DNA of 16,973 nucleotides from Deltaproteobacteria bacterium RIFCSPLOWO2_02_FULL_57_26. Its GTDB lineage: Bacteria; Desulfobacterota; Binatia; UBA9968. The translations under genes were made by a program, and so were the position numbers. Below the pieces are notes generated by a model, which saw only the letters and a program-made list of their open reading frames with translations, was not told the DNA's origin and did no database searches. Below are positions 1 to 6,817 of this stretch, in pieces (the first letter of the stretch is position 1; each line of letters begins with the position of its first letter). Location: positions 1-16,973 of the forward strand of contig MGSI01000139.1 of the NCBI GenBank assembly GCA_001798455.1, written 5' to 3'.

Positions 1-55
1 CCATGCCCACGATTACCAACACTAACGGGATGGCAATCACTAAAAGAGGATTCAT
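1..55 (-). CDS. 5' end of a membrane-anchored protein (partial, runs off the left edge)
   Basis: Only the first 18 codons are in the window. Read on the minus strand from the ATG at 55, they give MNPLLVIAIPLVLVIVGM, an almost wholly hydrophobic stretch typical of an N-terminal transmembrane anchor or signal segment. A strong Shine-Dalgarno, AAGGAG, lies 6 nt upstream of the ATG (about 62-67), which is the main reason for calling a gene. It would be the last visible member of the ispA-dxs-tlyA-GDPD run, 246 nt downstream of the phosphodiesterase. The family cannot be named from 18 residues. A competing plus-strand ORF (ATG at 57) overlaps the upstream region and also has a purine-rich site before it, but its protein is not convincing. 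Confidence 0.5.
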   Translation of the reverse strand, partial: MNPLLVIAIPLVLVIVGM

Positions 56-301
56 AATGCTCTCCTTATTCAGGCTCTTGAAAGCCCTTGGATTTAGGAA
101 GAGGGAGGGGGTCAGGATCTGGGATCAATACATCCGCGGAAAAACCAGAGCCGAAGTCCTTGCCACCGTTGATGTTTGTGGCCTGGCCTTCTTCCTCTTA
201 CGCGCTATAAGACGAAGGAATGATCTGTCTAAACCGTACTCTATAAGATCGCAGGCATCCTGGCAAGGCGTATTTTGTGGAGTAGATATCAATAGTCCGC
301 G
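56..301. other. Intergenic gap between GDPD gene and the left-edge membrane gene
   Basis: About 246 nt with no convincing gene. On the minus strand all frames are interrupted. The most open stretch, just before the membrane gene's ribosome binding site, is proline-rich, lacks a good start and ends in a TAA next to that site. A weak minus-strand promoter (TTGCCA, 15 nt, TATAGA) can be read near 243-270, but its spacing is poor. An 82-codon plus-strand ORF (57-305) is open, with AAGAGGA ahead of its ATG, and resembles no family I know. It is more likely a shadow. Confidence 0.4.
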
Positions 302-1060
302 TTAGGTTTTGCCTTGAGCCCGCTCTCGACCCTTCCACGATCGGACCTTCCAGAATTTTTCCGGAAAGTCGGAGACGATGCCGTCCACCCCGAGCGAGAG
401 ATATCGCTCCATCTCCACCACCTCATTCAGCGTCCAGACAAAGCGCTTGAACCCGAGTTGGACGGCCCGCTCCAGGAACTGCGGAGTCGCCAGCTCCTTC
501 TGAACGTGAACGGAGTGAGCGGAGATCTCTGTGGCCAACTGGAACGGACTCTCCTTGATCCCGGCGCCATAGAGGACACCGATCCGCGCCTCGGGCGCCA
601 GCTCCCTGAGTTGACGCAGCACCCGATAGTCAAAAGAAGAGAGGATGCTGCGGTCCAAATAGTCGTAGTGACTCAAAATGAAAAGGACCTTGAGCTCAAT
701 CCCGAGGGGGCCGTGCGGCACGGTCTTAATATCCAGATTGAGCTCCACCTGCCCGGCCACGCTCTGCATGACCTCTTCCAGGGTAAGGATCCTCTGGCCC
801 CTGAAAGACCGTTTGAACCACGCGCCCATGTCGAGCTTTTTCAACTGCTTTAGCGTCTTGCTCCGGACCAGGCCGCTGACCTTGGCGGTCCGATCGAGAT
901 GTTCGTCATGGATCACCACGACATGTCCATCCTTGCAAAGCTGGCAATCGAGCTCGATCATGTCCACCCCGGCCTCGATCGCCTTTTCGAAAGCGATGCG
1001 GGTATTTTCCGGGTAGGAACCTGAAGCGCCTCGATGGGCAATTCTTAGGAAATGGGCCAT
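302..1060 (-). CDS. ugpQ: Glycerophosphodiester phosphodiesterase (cytoplasmic, UgpQ-type)
   Basis: 252 aa, the usual length of cytoplasmic GDPD enzymes, which hydrolyse glycerophosphodiesters to glycerol-3-phosphate and an alcohol. The TIM-barrel signature is complete. It has the HRG motif with catalytic His9 and Arg10, PENT with Glu18, the IELD metal-binding pair Glu36/Asp38, the second catalytic His51 in IHDE, an LNLDIK strand (Asp110 where many members have Glu), VWTLNE near 208-213 and the terminal GVDGIVSDFP. There is no signal peptide or membrane segment. The ATG at 1060 lies 25 nt after the tlyA stop, so co-transcription with the isoprenoid genes is likely, although the ribosome binding site is weak. 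A role in phospholipid turnover is inferred from the family. The exact substrate cannot be told. Confidence 0.93.
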   Translation of the reverse strand: MAHFLRIAHRGASGSYPENTRIAFEKAIEAGVDMIELDCQLCKDGHVVVIHDEHLDRTAKVSGLVRSKTLKQLKKLDMGAWFKRSFRGQRILTLEEVMQSVAGQVELNLDIKTVPHGPLGIELKVLFILSHYDYLDRSILSSFDYRVLRQLRELAPEARIGVLYGAGIKESPFQLATEISAHSVHVQKELATPQFLERAVQLGFKRFVWTLNEVVEMERYLSLGVDGIVSDFPEKFWKVRSWKGRERAQGKT

Positions 1061-1085
1061 CGTCGCTCAATAGATCACGGTCGCG

Positions 1086-1835
1086 TCAACCACTTTCTTC
1101 GCCTTTGACCAAATGAATGAAAAACTCTTTATTCCCTTTCGGTCCTAGAAGGGGCGACTCGATCACCCCGGCCACTTTGAATCCTAGCCCCCGCGCCGCT
1201 TCCTGGATCTCGCCAATCACCCGCAGATGCTCCTCCGCGCGGCGCACCACTCCTCCCTTGCCCACCTTTCCCTTTCCCACTTCGAACTGTGGCTTGATGA
1301 GAGCGACGATTTCGCCCTTCGGCGCTAAGAGCAGTTTAACTCGAGGGAGAACAAGTCGCAGAGAGATGAAAGAGACGTCGATGGTGGCGAGCTCGGGCGT
1401 TTCCGCCAGCTCGCCAGGCTCGAGATAACGGATATTTCTCCGTTCCAGGACAACCACGCGCCGGTCTCCTCTGAGTTTCCAGGCAAGCTGGCCATAGCCC
1501 ACATCCACCGCGTAGACCCGGCGAGCCCCGTGGGCAAGGAGGCATTCCGTGAAGCCTCCAGTCGAGGCCCCCACGTCCAGAGCAATCCGATCTCGGACAT
1601 CGACTTGGAACTCCTTCAGGGCACCCTCCAACTTGGCGCCCCCGCGACTCACATAAGGGACGGGCTTCGTCTTCAGGCGGATTTGAGCTTCCCGATCGAT
1701 GAGGCTTCCGACCTTGGCTACTGGCCGGTCGTTGACGAGCACTTCTCCCGCCAGGATCCGCCTGCACCCCTGTTCCCGGGTAGCCGCCAGCCCTCGCTCG
1801 ACCAACAGCTTATCTAGGCGCTCCCTCTTTCCCAT
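1086..1835 (-). CDS. tlyA: TlyA-family rRNA 2'-O-methyltransferase / hemolysin A
   Basis: 249 aa from the ATG at 1835. An N-terminal S4 RNA-binding domain begins at RERLDKLLVERGLAATREQG and is followed by an FtsJ/RrmJ-type SAM methyltransferase fold. The SAM loop reads DVGASTGGFTECLL, the next strand is VYAVDVGYGQLAWKLR, and the catalytic-face motifs are TIDVSFISLRLVLP and LIKPQFE, followed by LLGPKGNKEFFIHL. TlyA proteins methylate ribose of 16S and 23S rRNA (C1409/C1920 in mycobacteria). The reading frame stays open 79 codons further upstream, but that extension reads as dxs antiframe and is not TlyA-like, so the S4-proximal ATG is chosen. The gene starts inside the last 22 nt of dxs. AAGGAGG sits unusually close to the ATG (1 nt), which points to translational coupling to dxs. 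Confidence 0.94.
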   Translation of the reverse strand: MGKRERLDKLLVERGLAATREQGCRRILAGEVLVNDRPVAKVGSLIDREAQIRLKTKPVPYVSRGGAKLEGALKEFQVDVRDRIALDVGASTGGFTECLLAHGARRVYAVDVGYGQLAWKLRGDRRVVVLERRNIRYLEPGELAETPELATIDVSFISLRLVLPRVKLLLAPKGEIVALIKPQFEVGKGKVGKGGVVRRAEEHLRVIGEIQEAARGLGFKVAGVIESPLLGPKGNKEFFIHLVKGEESG

Positions 1836-3733
1836 CCCTCCTTTTTCTTCTTCTTCTCTTCCCGCACCATCTGCAGAGCCGCCTGGATGATGGCGTCTTT
1901 GTCGATGGCGCACAGCTTTCTCAACTCCTCTTGTGAACCGTGAGGAATGAAGCGATCCGGCACCCCCAGGCGCTTGATCCTCACCTGTGCGATTCCTTCT
2001 TCGGCCAGCATCTCCAAAACCGCGCTGCCGAACCCGCCATCCAGCACATGGTCCTCCACCGTGATGAGGCATGGAACCCGGGACAGAAGCCCGGTGATCA
2101 GCTCGCGGTCCAGCGGCTTGACAAAGCGCGCATTCACGACGGCGGCATCAATACCCAATTGGGCCAGATCCTGCGCCGCTCGCAAGGCGGGAATCACCGT
2201 TTGCCCGATCCCGAGGATTATGAGGTCCTTACCGGGGCGCAGCAGCTCGGCTTTACCGACCTCGAGGGTATGGATCTCATCGTCCAGCTCGACGCCCCAG
2301 CCCTCGCCCCGCGGGTAGCGGAAGGCGATCGGACCGCTGTGCTCGATCGCCGTCTTGACCATATGCCGCAGCTCGTTTTCGTCCTTTGGCGCCATCACCA
2401 CCATATTTGGAATGGAGCGCAAGTACGAGAAATCGAAAACCCCGTGGTGCGTGGGACCGTCGGCCCCCACTAATCCGCCACGGTCAAGCGCGAAGACCAC
2501 ATGCAAATTCTGAATGCAAACATCGTGGAGAATCTCGTCATAGGCGCGCTGCAAAAACGTGGAATAGATGGCGACCACCGGAATCCACCCTTCGGTGGCC
2601 AGGCCTGCGGCAAACGTCACCGCATGCTGCTCGGCGATGCCGACGTCGTACGAACGGCCTGGAATTTCCTTCGATAACTTATCGATGCCGGTCCCGCTCC
2701 CCATGGCCGCGGTAATCCCGATGACCCTTAGGTTGTCTTTGGCTATCCGGATTAATGTGCGGGCAAAAACATCCGTATAGGTCGGGATGGGGCCTTTTTC
2801 TTTCTTTGGCTTTCCCGTCAGGACATGGAACGGCGCGACGCTGTGGTACTTGACCGGATCTTCCTCGGCCCATTCGTAGCCCTTCCCTTTCCTCGTCAGG
2901 ACATGGACCAGCGTCGGCCGTTCGATATTTTTCGCGTTCTGCAGCGTGTGGATGAGCTTCTCCAGGTTATGACCATCCACCGGACCCACATACTGAAAGC
3001 CGAGACCTTCAAAGAGCAGCCCCGGAGTCACGAAACCGATGAAAGATTCTTTGATCCTGCGCCCGAGATGGTAGAGCCCCTCACCGACACGGGGCAGCGA
3101 CCGCAGGAAGTCTCGCACCCCCTTCTGCAACTTGACCGCCAGACCTGTAGTCAACTGCTCACTCAAAAAGGAAGAGAGGGCGCCAACCCGGGGATCGATG
3201 AAGTGTTCATTGTCATTGAGGACAACGATCAGATCCTTGTCTAGATGGCCGGTCTGGTTTAGCCCCTCAAAGGTGAGCCCAGCGCTCAGGCAGCCGTCGC
3301 TGATGACCGCCACGACTTTGTGCTTCGCCCCCTGGAGGTTCTTGGCCACCACCATGCCGAGCGCCGCCGAAACCGAAGTCCCCGCATGCCCGGCGCCAAA
3401 CACGTCGTATTCGCTCTCCTCGCGGCTCAAAAAACCGCTGAGACCGCCCAGTTGTCGAATGGTGGAGAGCTTGATGCGCCGGCCACAGATCAGCTTATGG
3501 GCATAGGCCTGGTGGCCGGTGTCCCAAACGATCCGATCGTGGGGCGTGTCGAAGGCGTAATGGAGGGCGAGGGTCAACTCCACCGCGCCGAGTGTCGAGG
3601 CCAGATGTCCCCCCGCCTCGGAAACGACGGAGATGACTTCCTCGCGCACCTCCTGCGCCAGAGTAGAGAGCTGCTCAAGCTTCAGCTTGCGAATATCCGC
3701 CGGACCATCGATGCCATCAAGAAGCCTTGCCAT
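1814..3733 (-). CDS. dxs: 1-deoxy-D-xylulose-5-phosphate synthase (DXS)
   Basis: 639 aa, full family length. DXS condenses pyruvate and glyceraldehyde-3-phosphate, with thiamine diphosphate, in the first step of the MEP isoprenoid pathway. Visible landmarks are GGHLAS (His43), GHQAY (His74), the ThDP/Mg site Asp146 with LNDN (Asn173-Asn175), VDGH (252-255), IAEQHAVTFAAG with catalytic Glu368, DRGGLVGADGPTHHG (418-431), FRYPRG and the C-terminal transketolase domain. The canonical GDG of the ThDP motif is SDG (S145), the usual GHSS is GHAG (115-118) and the usual MSI after LNDNE is HFI, so the active-site rim departs from the textbook enzyme. The start ATG has GAGGGA 8 nt upstream and lies 38 nt after ispA. 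The C-terminus ends in a Lys-rich tail whose codons also supply the tlyA ribosome binding site. Confidence 0.96.
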   Translation of the reverse strand: MARLLDGIDGPADIRKLKLEQLSTLAQEVREEVISVVSEAGGHLASTLGAVELTLALHYAFDTPHDRIVWDTGHQAYAHKLICGRRIKLSTIRQLGGLSGFLSREESEYDVFGAGHAGTSVSAALGMVVAKNLQGAKHKVVAVISDGCLSAGLTFEGLNQTGHLDKDLIVVLNDNEHFIDPRVGALSSFLSEQLTTGLAVKLQKGVRDFLRSLPRVGEGLYHLGRRIKESFIGFVTPGLLFEGLGFQYVGPVDGHNLEKLIHTLQNAKNIERPTLVHVLTRKGKGYEWAEEDPVKYHSVAPFHVLTGKPKKEKGPIPTYTDVFARTLIRIAKDNLRVIGITAAMGSGTGIDKLSKEIPGRSYDVGIAEQHAVTFAAGLATEGWIPVVAIYSTFLQRAYDEILHDVCIQNLHVVFALDRGGLVGADGPTHHGVFDFSYLRSIPNMVVMAPKDENELRHMVKTAIEHSGPIAFRYPRGEGWGVELDDEIHTLEVGKAELLRPGKDLIILGIGQTVIPALRAAQDLAQLGIDAAVVNARFVKPLDRELITGLLSRVPCLITVEDHVLDGGFGSAVLEMLAEEGIAQVRIKRLGVPDRFIPHGSQEELRKLCAIDKDAIIQAALQMVREEKKKKKEGWERGSA

Positions 3734-3771
3734 CTCAGTATTCCCTCAAGCAGCTTGATTTCTGCTCCGTG

Positions 3772-4737
3772 TCACTGAACCCGTTGGGTCACGTAATAAG
3801 CAATGCCCCTCAGCGGGTCTGCGTCTTTACCGAAAACTTGAAGCTCCTTCAAGCAATGGTGTAATAGCTCCTGCGCCCGCCCCTTGGCCGCGGCCAGCCC
3901 CACCACGGAGGGATAGGTGGCCTTTCCTTTCTCCCTGTCTTTTGCCTCCGTTTGGCCCGTCGTCGTAGGAAGACCCACGGCATCCAAAATGTCGTCCGTC
4001 ACTTGGAAGGCCAGGCCCAAAAACTCCGCATACCGGCTGATCCGGCGCAATTCCTTCGGCAACGCCCCTCCAATCCGGGCTCCAACGCGGGCCGCGGTAT
4101 GGATCAAGGCACCGGTTTTTCGCACATGAATATAGTCCACGGTGGCGATATCCACCTCTCTACCCTCCGCCTCCAGATCCACGACCTGCCCCCCCACCAT
4201 GCCAACGATGCCTGCGGCGCGCGCGATCTCGTGAACGAGCTGGAGGATGAGCGCCGGCCCTAATAGGCGCGCGACCTGAGGACCCGTCATCAAGTGAAAG
4301 GCCTCGGTCAGAAGCGCATCCCCGGCCAGCAACGCGATACCCTCGCCGAAAACCTTGTGCGTCGCCGGTTCTCCCCGACGCAGGTCATCGTCGTCCAGAG
4401 CGGGAAGATCATCATGAATGATAGAGTAGGTATGGATCAGCTCGAGGGCACAGGCAAACGGTAGCAGCGACTTGTGCTTTCCCCCGAAGAGCTCGCCGCA
4501 GGCCACCGTGAGAATAGGCCGAAACCTTTTACCGCCCGGGAAAAGCCCGTATTGCATGGCCCGATAAAGCGTCTGGGGTTGGTGTTTGCATTCTTTCAGG
4601 TACCTTTCCAAAGCATGGTCGATCAGGTTCTTCCTCTCTTTCAGGTATTCTCGAATATCGATGACAGTCGCATCCCTTGGCACCTCCAGACCCCTTTTTT
4701 CCCGGATAGCCGTATGGATCGATGTATGTTTTTCCAT
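3772..4737 (-). CDS. ispA: Polyprenyl (farnesyl/geranylgeranyl) diphosphate synthase
   Basis: 321 aa from the ATG at 4737. The first aspartate-rich motif is DDLPALDDDD (109-118) and the second is DDILD (248-252). Both bind Mg-diphosphate in trans-prenyltransferases. GGKRFRP (68-74) binds IPP, and EGIALLAGDALLTEAF, GMVGGQVVDLEAEG and the HVRKTGALI motif are also typical. The short-chain bacterial type II motif (DDx4D, with Tyr five residues before it in the TYSIIHDD segment) suggests FPP, though GGPP synthesis cannot be excluded. The protein starts about 25 residues before the usual N-terminus (IDIREYLKERKNLID). An upstream in-frame TTG (4761) is possible, and no better internal ATG is seen. 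It is adjacent to dxs as in many bacteria, but xseA/xseB, the usual upstream neighbours, are absent. Its product feeds quinone, undecaprenyl and possibly hopanoid synthesis. Confidence 0.94.
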   Translation of the reverse strand: MEKHTSIHTAIREKRGLEVPRDATVIDIREYLKERKNLIDHALERYLKECKHQPQTLYRAMQYGLFPGGKRFRPILTVACGELFGGKHKSLLPFACALELIHTYSIIHDDLPALDDDDLRRGEPATHKVFGEGIALLAGDALLTEAFHLMTGPQVARLLGPALILQLVHEIARAAGIVGMVGGQVVDLEAEGREVDIATVDYIHVRKTGALIHTAARVGARIGGALPKELRRISRYAEFLGLAFQVTDDILDAVGLPTTTGQTEAKDREKGKATYPSVVGLAAAKGRAQELLHHCLKELQVFGKDADPLRGIAYYVTQRVQ

Positions 4738-4759
4738 AAATAGCCTAGCCTTGGACTGC

Positions 4760-4789
4760 AATGTAGCACCAACCGGCCTTCGGCTTCAA
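4760..4789 (-). promoter_or_regulatory. Possible promoter for ispA-dxs-tlyA operon
   Basis: On the minus strand TTGAAG (4784-4789) and TACATT (4760-4765) are 18 nt apart, each matching the sigma70 consensus at four of six positions. The predicted start point would lie about 15 nt before the ispA ATG. The match is weak and read by eye. Confidence 0.25.
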
Positions 4790-4873
4790 ATTCTGGCGGC
4801 GAGGCCTCTCTAATCTCCCCCGTGCGCGATCCCGTAAAAGGACATGCTGGGTTTCCGGGATACGATAAGGACA

Positions 4874-5293
4874 TTACTTCGTGAGCCAGCGCATTTTGAG
4901 GAGATGTTGGACCGAGCGGAACTCAGGGTCGTTGGTCAAGACCGTGGCGTTAAGCTGCTGGGCGGTGGCAATGCAGAATGCGTCAGCATAGGAGACAGCA
5001 TGCTCGCTCTTAATTTCCGCCGCTGCTTTGACGAGCGGCTGGTCCACCGGAAAGAGATCAATGGGAAGCTGCTCAAGAAGACGAAGGGCTTCTGTGGCTT
5101 TGGCTGCGCCTACCCGGCGCTTGATGATGTAGAAAAACTCACCCCAATTGATCCAGTTCAAAATACACCGGGTATGGGCCTTTTCCTGCTCATAGAGAGC
5201 GGACTGCACGACCTCCCAGCCGGATTCCCGGTGAAAAAGGCTGACCAGGGCGAAGCTATCGAGGACGAGCTTTTCGCTCACGACGGGCCTCAT
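4874..5293 (-). CDS. vapC: PIN-domain ribonuclease toxin (VapC-like)
   Basis: 139 aa from the ATG at 5293. PIN-domain toxins are Mg-dependent ribonucleases that cleave tRNA or rRNA. The four acidic positions are present: Asp12 in VLDSFALVSLF, Glu52 in WGEFFY, Asp104 in YADAFCIATA and Asp122 in TNDPEF. The length is typical. The gene overlaps the end of the AbrB-type antitoxin gene, the standard antitoxin-first arrangement. A GTG start at 5281 has a better ribosome binding site (GATGAGG, 6 nt spacing) and would give a 135-residue protein beginning just before the first beta strand. Both starts leave the PIN domain intact. It probably acts only when the labile antitoxin falls. The gene ends 137 nt upstream of ispA on the same strand, so read-through into the isoprenoid operon is possible. 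Confidence 0.85.
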   Translation of the reverse strand: MRPVVSEKLVLDSFALVSLFHRESGWEVVQSALYEQEKAHTRCILNWINWGEFFYIIKRRVGAAKATEALRLLEQLPIDLFPVDQPLVKAAAEIKSEHAVSYADAFCIATAQQLNATVLTNDPEFRSVQHLLKMRWLTK

Positions 5294-5507
5294 CACGATG
5301 GTCGAGCAGGAGATCTTTGGTCAAGGAGAATTTTCCCTTGAGAAAGCCCGTGGCTGTGGCGATCGGATCTGGAGGGACTGGCGTGAGCACCAGACGCCCT
5401 TCTTCCTCAGCCAGGTGGACTTTGCTTCCGGGTTTCAGCCCGAGTTTCCGCCGCAGTTGCCTGGGAACCAGAATTTGACCCTTTTGAGACATTTGGGCTA
5501 CGGACAT
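5256..5507 (-). CDS. vapB: AbrB/SpoVT-type antitoxin (VapB-like)
   Basis: 83 aa. The N-terminal half is a swapped-hairpin AbrB/MazE DNA-binding domain: VAQMSQKGQILVPRQLRRKLGLKPGSKVHL, with the hallmark KGQ-[IV]-x-[IV]-P and LGL-x-PG pattern. The acidic and basic C-terminus (about 46-83) would wrap and inhibit the PIN toxin encoded next. The ATG has an excellent ribosome binding site, GGAGGAG 6 nt upstream, much stronger than the toxin's, which fits a need for antitoxin excess. It would repress its own promoter with the toxin as co-repressor, as is known for this family. The AT-rich 5518-5575 stretch upstream is the likely operator and promoter (TTGCAT, 17 nt, TAGACA on the minus strand), but the match is poor. 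The stop lies inside vapC. Confidence 0.86.
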   Translation of the reverse strand: MSVAQMSQKGQILVPRQLRRKLGLKPGSKVHLAEEEGRLVLTPVPPDPIATATGFLKGKFSLTKDLLLDHRDEARRERKARPR

Positions 5508-5727
5508 AATTTTCTCCTCCGGCTTAAAATATGTCTAACAAATCCAGAAAAGGTATGCAAGCCAGAGGATTGATAATTTTTCTCTCCAGCACTTTCGCTT
5601 TCATCTGGAGCCGGGAGGTCATTCGTCGCACACCGTTCCCACGAACAGCTTCCCTCGTCATTGTTCCCCCAGGCTAGTAGGTGATAAAAGAAACCGGGTG
5701 AATGAACTCTAGGATGGTGCGCTACCT

Positions 5728-6786
5728 ATGCAGAGCGTCGAAGTTTTGGTGATCCCGCAGGTCTCGGATGGGGCGCTGGCCCGAATTGCGAACGTCAGCC
5801 CCCGGGTCAAGGTCGTCGACGCCAGGGGATGGTTTGACGCCGAGATTCGAGCCACGTGGCCCCAGTGGACCGTGGATCGCTATCTGGGCGCCCGGAAGTA
5901 TCCCGCGAGCACTCTGGAAGAGCGCAACCGCGCGCTCGCCACCGCCGAGGTCGTGCTTCTGGGCTGGCCGCCGCTGAAGGATCTAAGAGGGCGTGCGGCT
6001 CGGTTGAAATGGGTCCACGAGCTTCCCGCCGGAGCGAGCAATTTCTTTGACACCGATCTGTGGGGCTCGGATGTTTTGGTGACCACCTCTCGCGGGTTAA
6101 CGAATAGGCGGCCCATGGCCGAGTACGTGCTGGCGAGCTTCCTCCACTTCTCCCGCGGCCTTAACTTCAGCTACCGGGACCAGAGGCGGCACCTTTTCGA
6201 TCATCAAACCTACAATCCCGTGCTGCTCCGGGACAAGACGGTTTGCGTCGTCGGCGCGGGGGGCATCGGCCAGGAGGTGGCGAAACTCTGTGCGGCAGCG
6301 GGGATGCGCGTGGTCGGCACGCGCCGACGCGTCGTCCCCGCGGCCGCGCTCCCGCCAGGCTTTGCGCGCCTGGAAGCGGCTCACGCTCTCCTTAACCTGC
6401 TCCGCAAAAGCGAGTTCGTGGCCGTTTGTTGCCCGTGGACGAAGGAGACGACGAAGCTGATCGGCCGAGAGGCCTTTGCGGCGATGAGACCGGGAACGGT
6501 CCTGGTCAACATCGCCCGCGGCGAGATCGTCGACGAAGAGGCTCTGCTCGACGCCCTGGCTGAAGGGAAACTTCGCGGCGTCGCCCTGGACGTCTACGTC
6601 GGTGAATTCGAGCGCCCGCCCGATGCCTGCCTGTGGGACGATGAGCGCGTAATCATCACGCCCCATGTTTCCGCGGGAACGGACGCCTCCGAGCACCGCG
6701 GCATGGAGTTATTTTGCGAGAACCTGGGCCGCTATCTGGAAGGCCGCCCGTTGGAAAATGTCATAGACTGGGAGCGCGGGTATTAA
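5728..6786 (+). CDS. D-isomer specific 2-hydroxyacid dehydrogenase, probably NADP-linked
   Basis: 352 aa. The family reduces 2-keto acids to D-2-hydroxy acids or runs the reverse reaction. The central Rossmann motif is VVGAGGIGQEV (G176, G178, G181). The second strand ends in GTRRR (197-201), with Arg where NAD enzymes carry Asp, which argues for NADP(H). The catalytic triad fits: Arg264 in NIARGEIVDE, Glu293 29 residues later, and His313 in TPHVSAGT. The N-terminal lid (1-100) has no usual family marker, and TTSRGLTNRRPMAEYVL replaces the common NARG..AEH motif. Start: ATG 5728, 12 nt after AGGATGG. It converges with the amidohydrolase gene, and both families turn up in catabolism of lignin-derived or 2-oxo dicarboxylic acids. 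The actual substrate is unknown. Confidence 0.88.
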   Translation: MQSVEVLVIPQVSDGALARIANVSPRVKVVDARGWFDAEIRATWPQWTVDRYLGARKYPASTLEERNRALATAEVVLLGWPPLKDLRGRAARLKWVHELPAGASNFFDTDLWGSDVLVTTSRGLTNRRPMAEYVLASFLHFSRGLNFSYRDQRRHLFDHQTYNPVLLRDKTVCVVGAGGIGQEVAKLCAAAGMRVVGTRRRVVPAAALPPGFARLEAAHALLNLLRKSEFVAVCCPWTKETTKLIGREAFAAMRPGTVLVNIARGEIVDEEALLDALAEGKLRGVALDVYVGEFERPPDACLWDDERVIITPHVSAGTDASEHRGMELFCENLGRYLEGRPLENVIDWERGY

Positions 6787-6787
6787 T

Positions 6788-6817
6788 TTTAAGCGGGTCG
6801 GGGCGTCAAGGCTTAAA
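6788..6817. terminator. Possible bidirectional hairpin between convergent genes
   Basis: TTTAAGC (6788-6794) is an exact inverted repeat of GCTTAAA (6811-6817), a 7-bp stem with a 16-nt GC-rich loop. It lies between the stop codons of the convergent dehydrogenase and amidohydrolase genes and overlaps the last codons of the latter. There is no clean U-tract and the stem is short, so this is only a candidate. Confidence 0.22.

Noticed and set aside
57..305. Plus-strand ORF of 82 codons with AAGAGGA before its ATG
   Set aside because: It overlaps the end of the GDPD gene, resembles no known family and opposes the minus-strand gene set. The minus-strand start with its hydrophobic segment is more convincing.
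314..853. Long plus-strand ORF across the GDPD gene
   Set aside because: It is antisense to a clear catalytic-motif-bearing gene and its protein has no recognisable features.
1836..2072. N-terminal extension of tlyA by 79 codons
   Set aside because: It is an out-of-frame reading of dxs and gives a low-complexity Gly/Arg-rich peptide. TlyA homologues start at the S4 domain.
4641..4874. Minus-strand 77-codon ORF between vapC and ispA
   Set aside because: It overlaps the ispA start in another frame, has a stretch that looks faintly coding but no homology I know, and no ribosome binding site.
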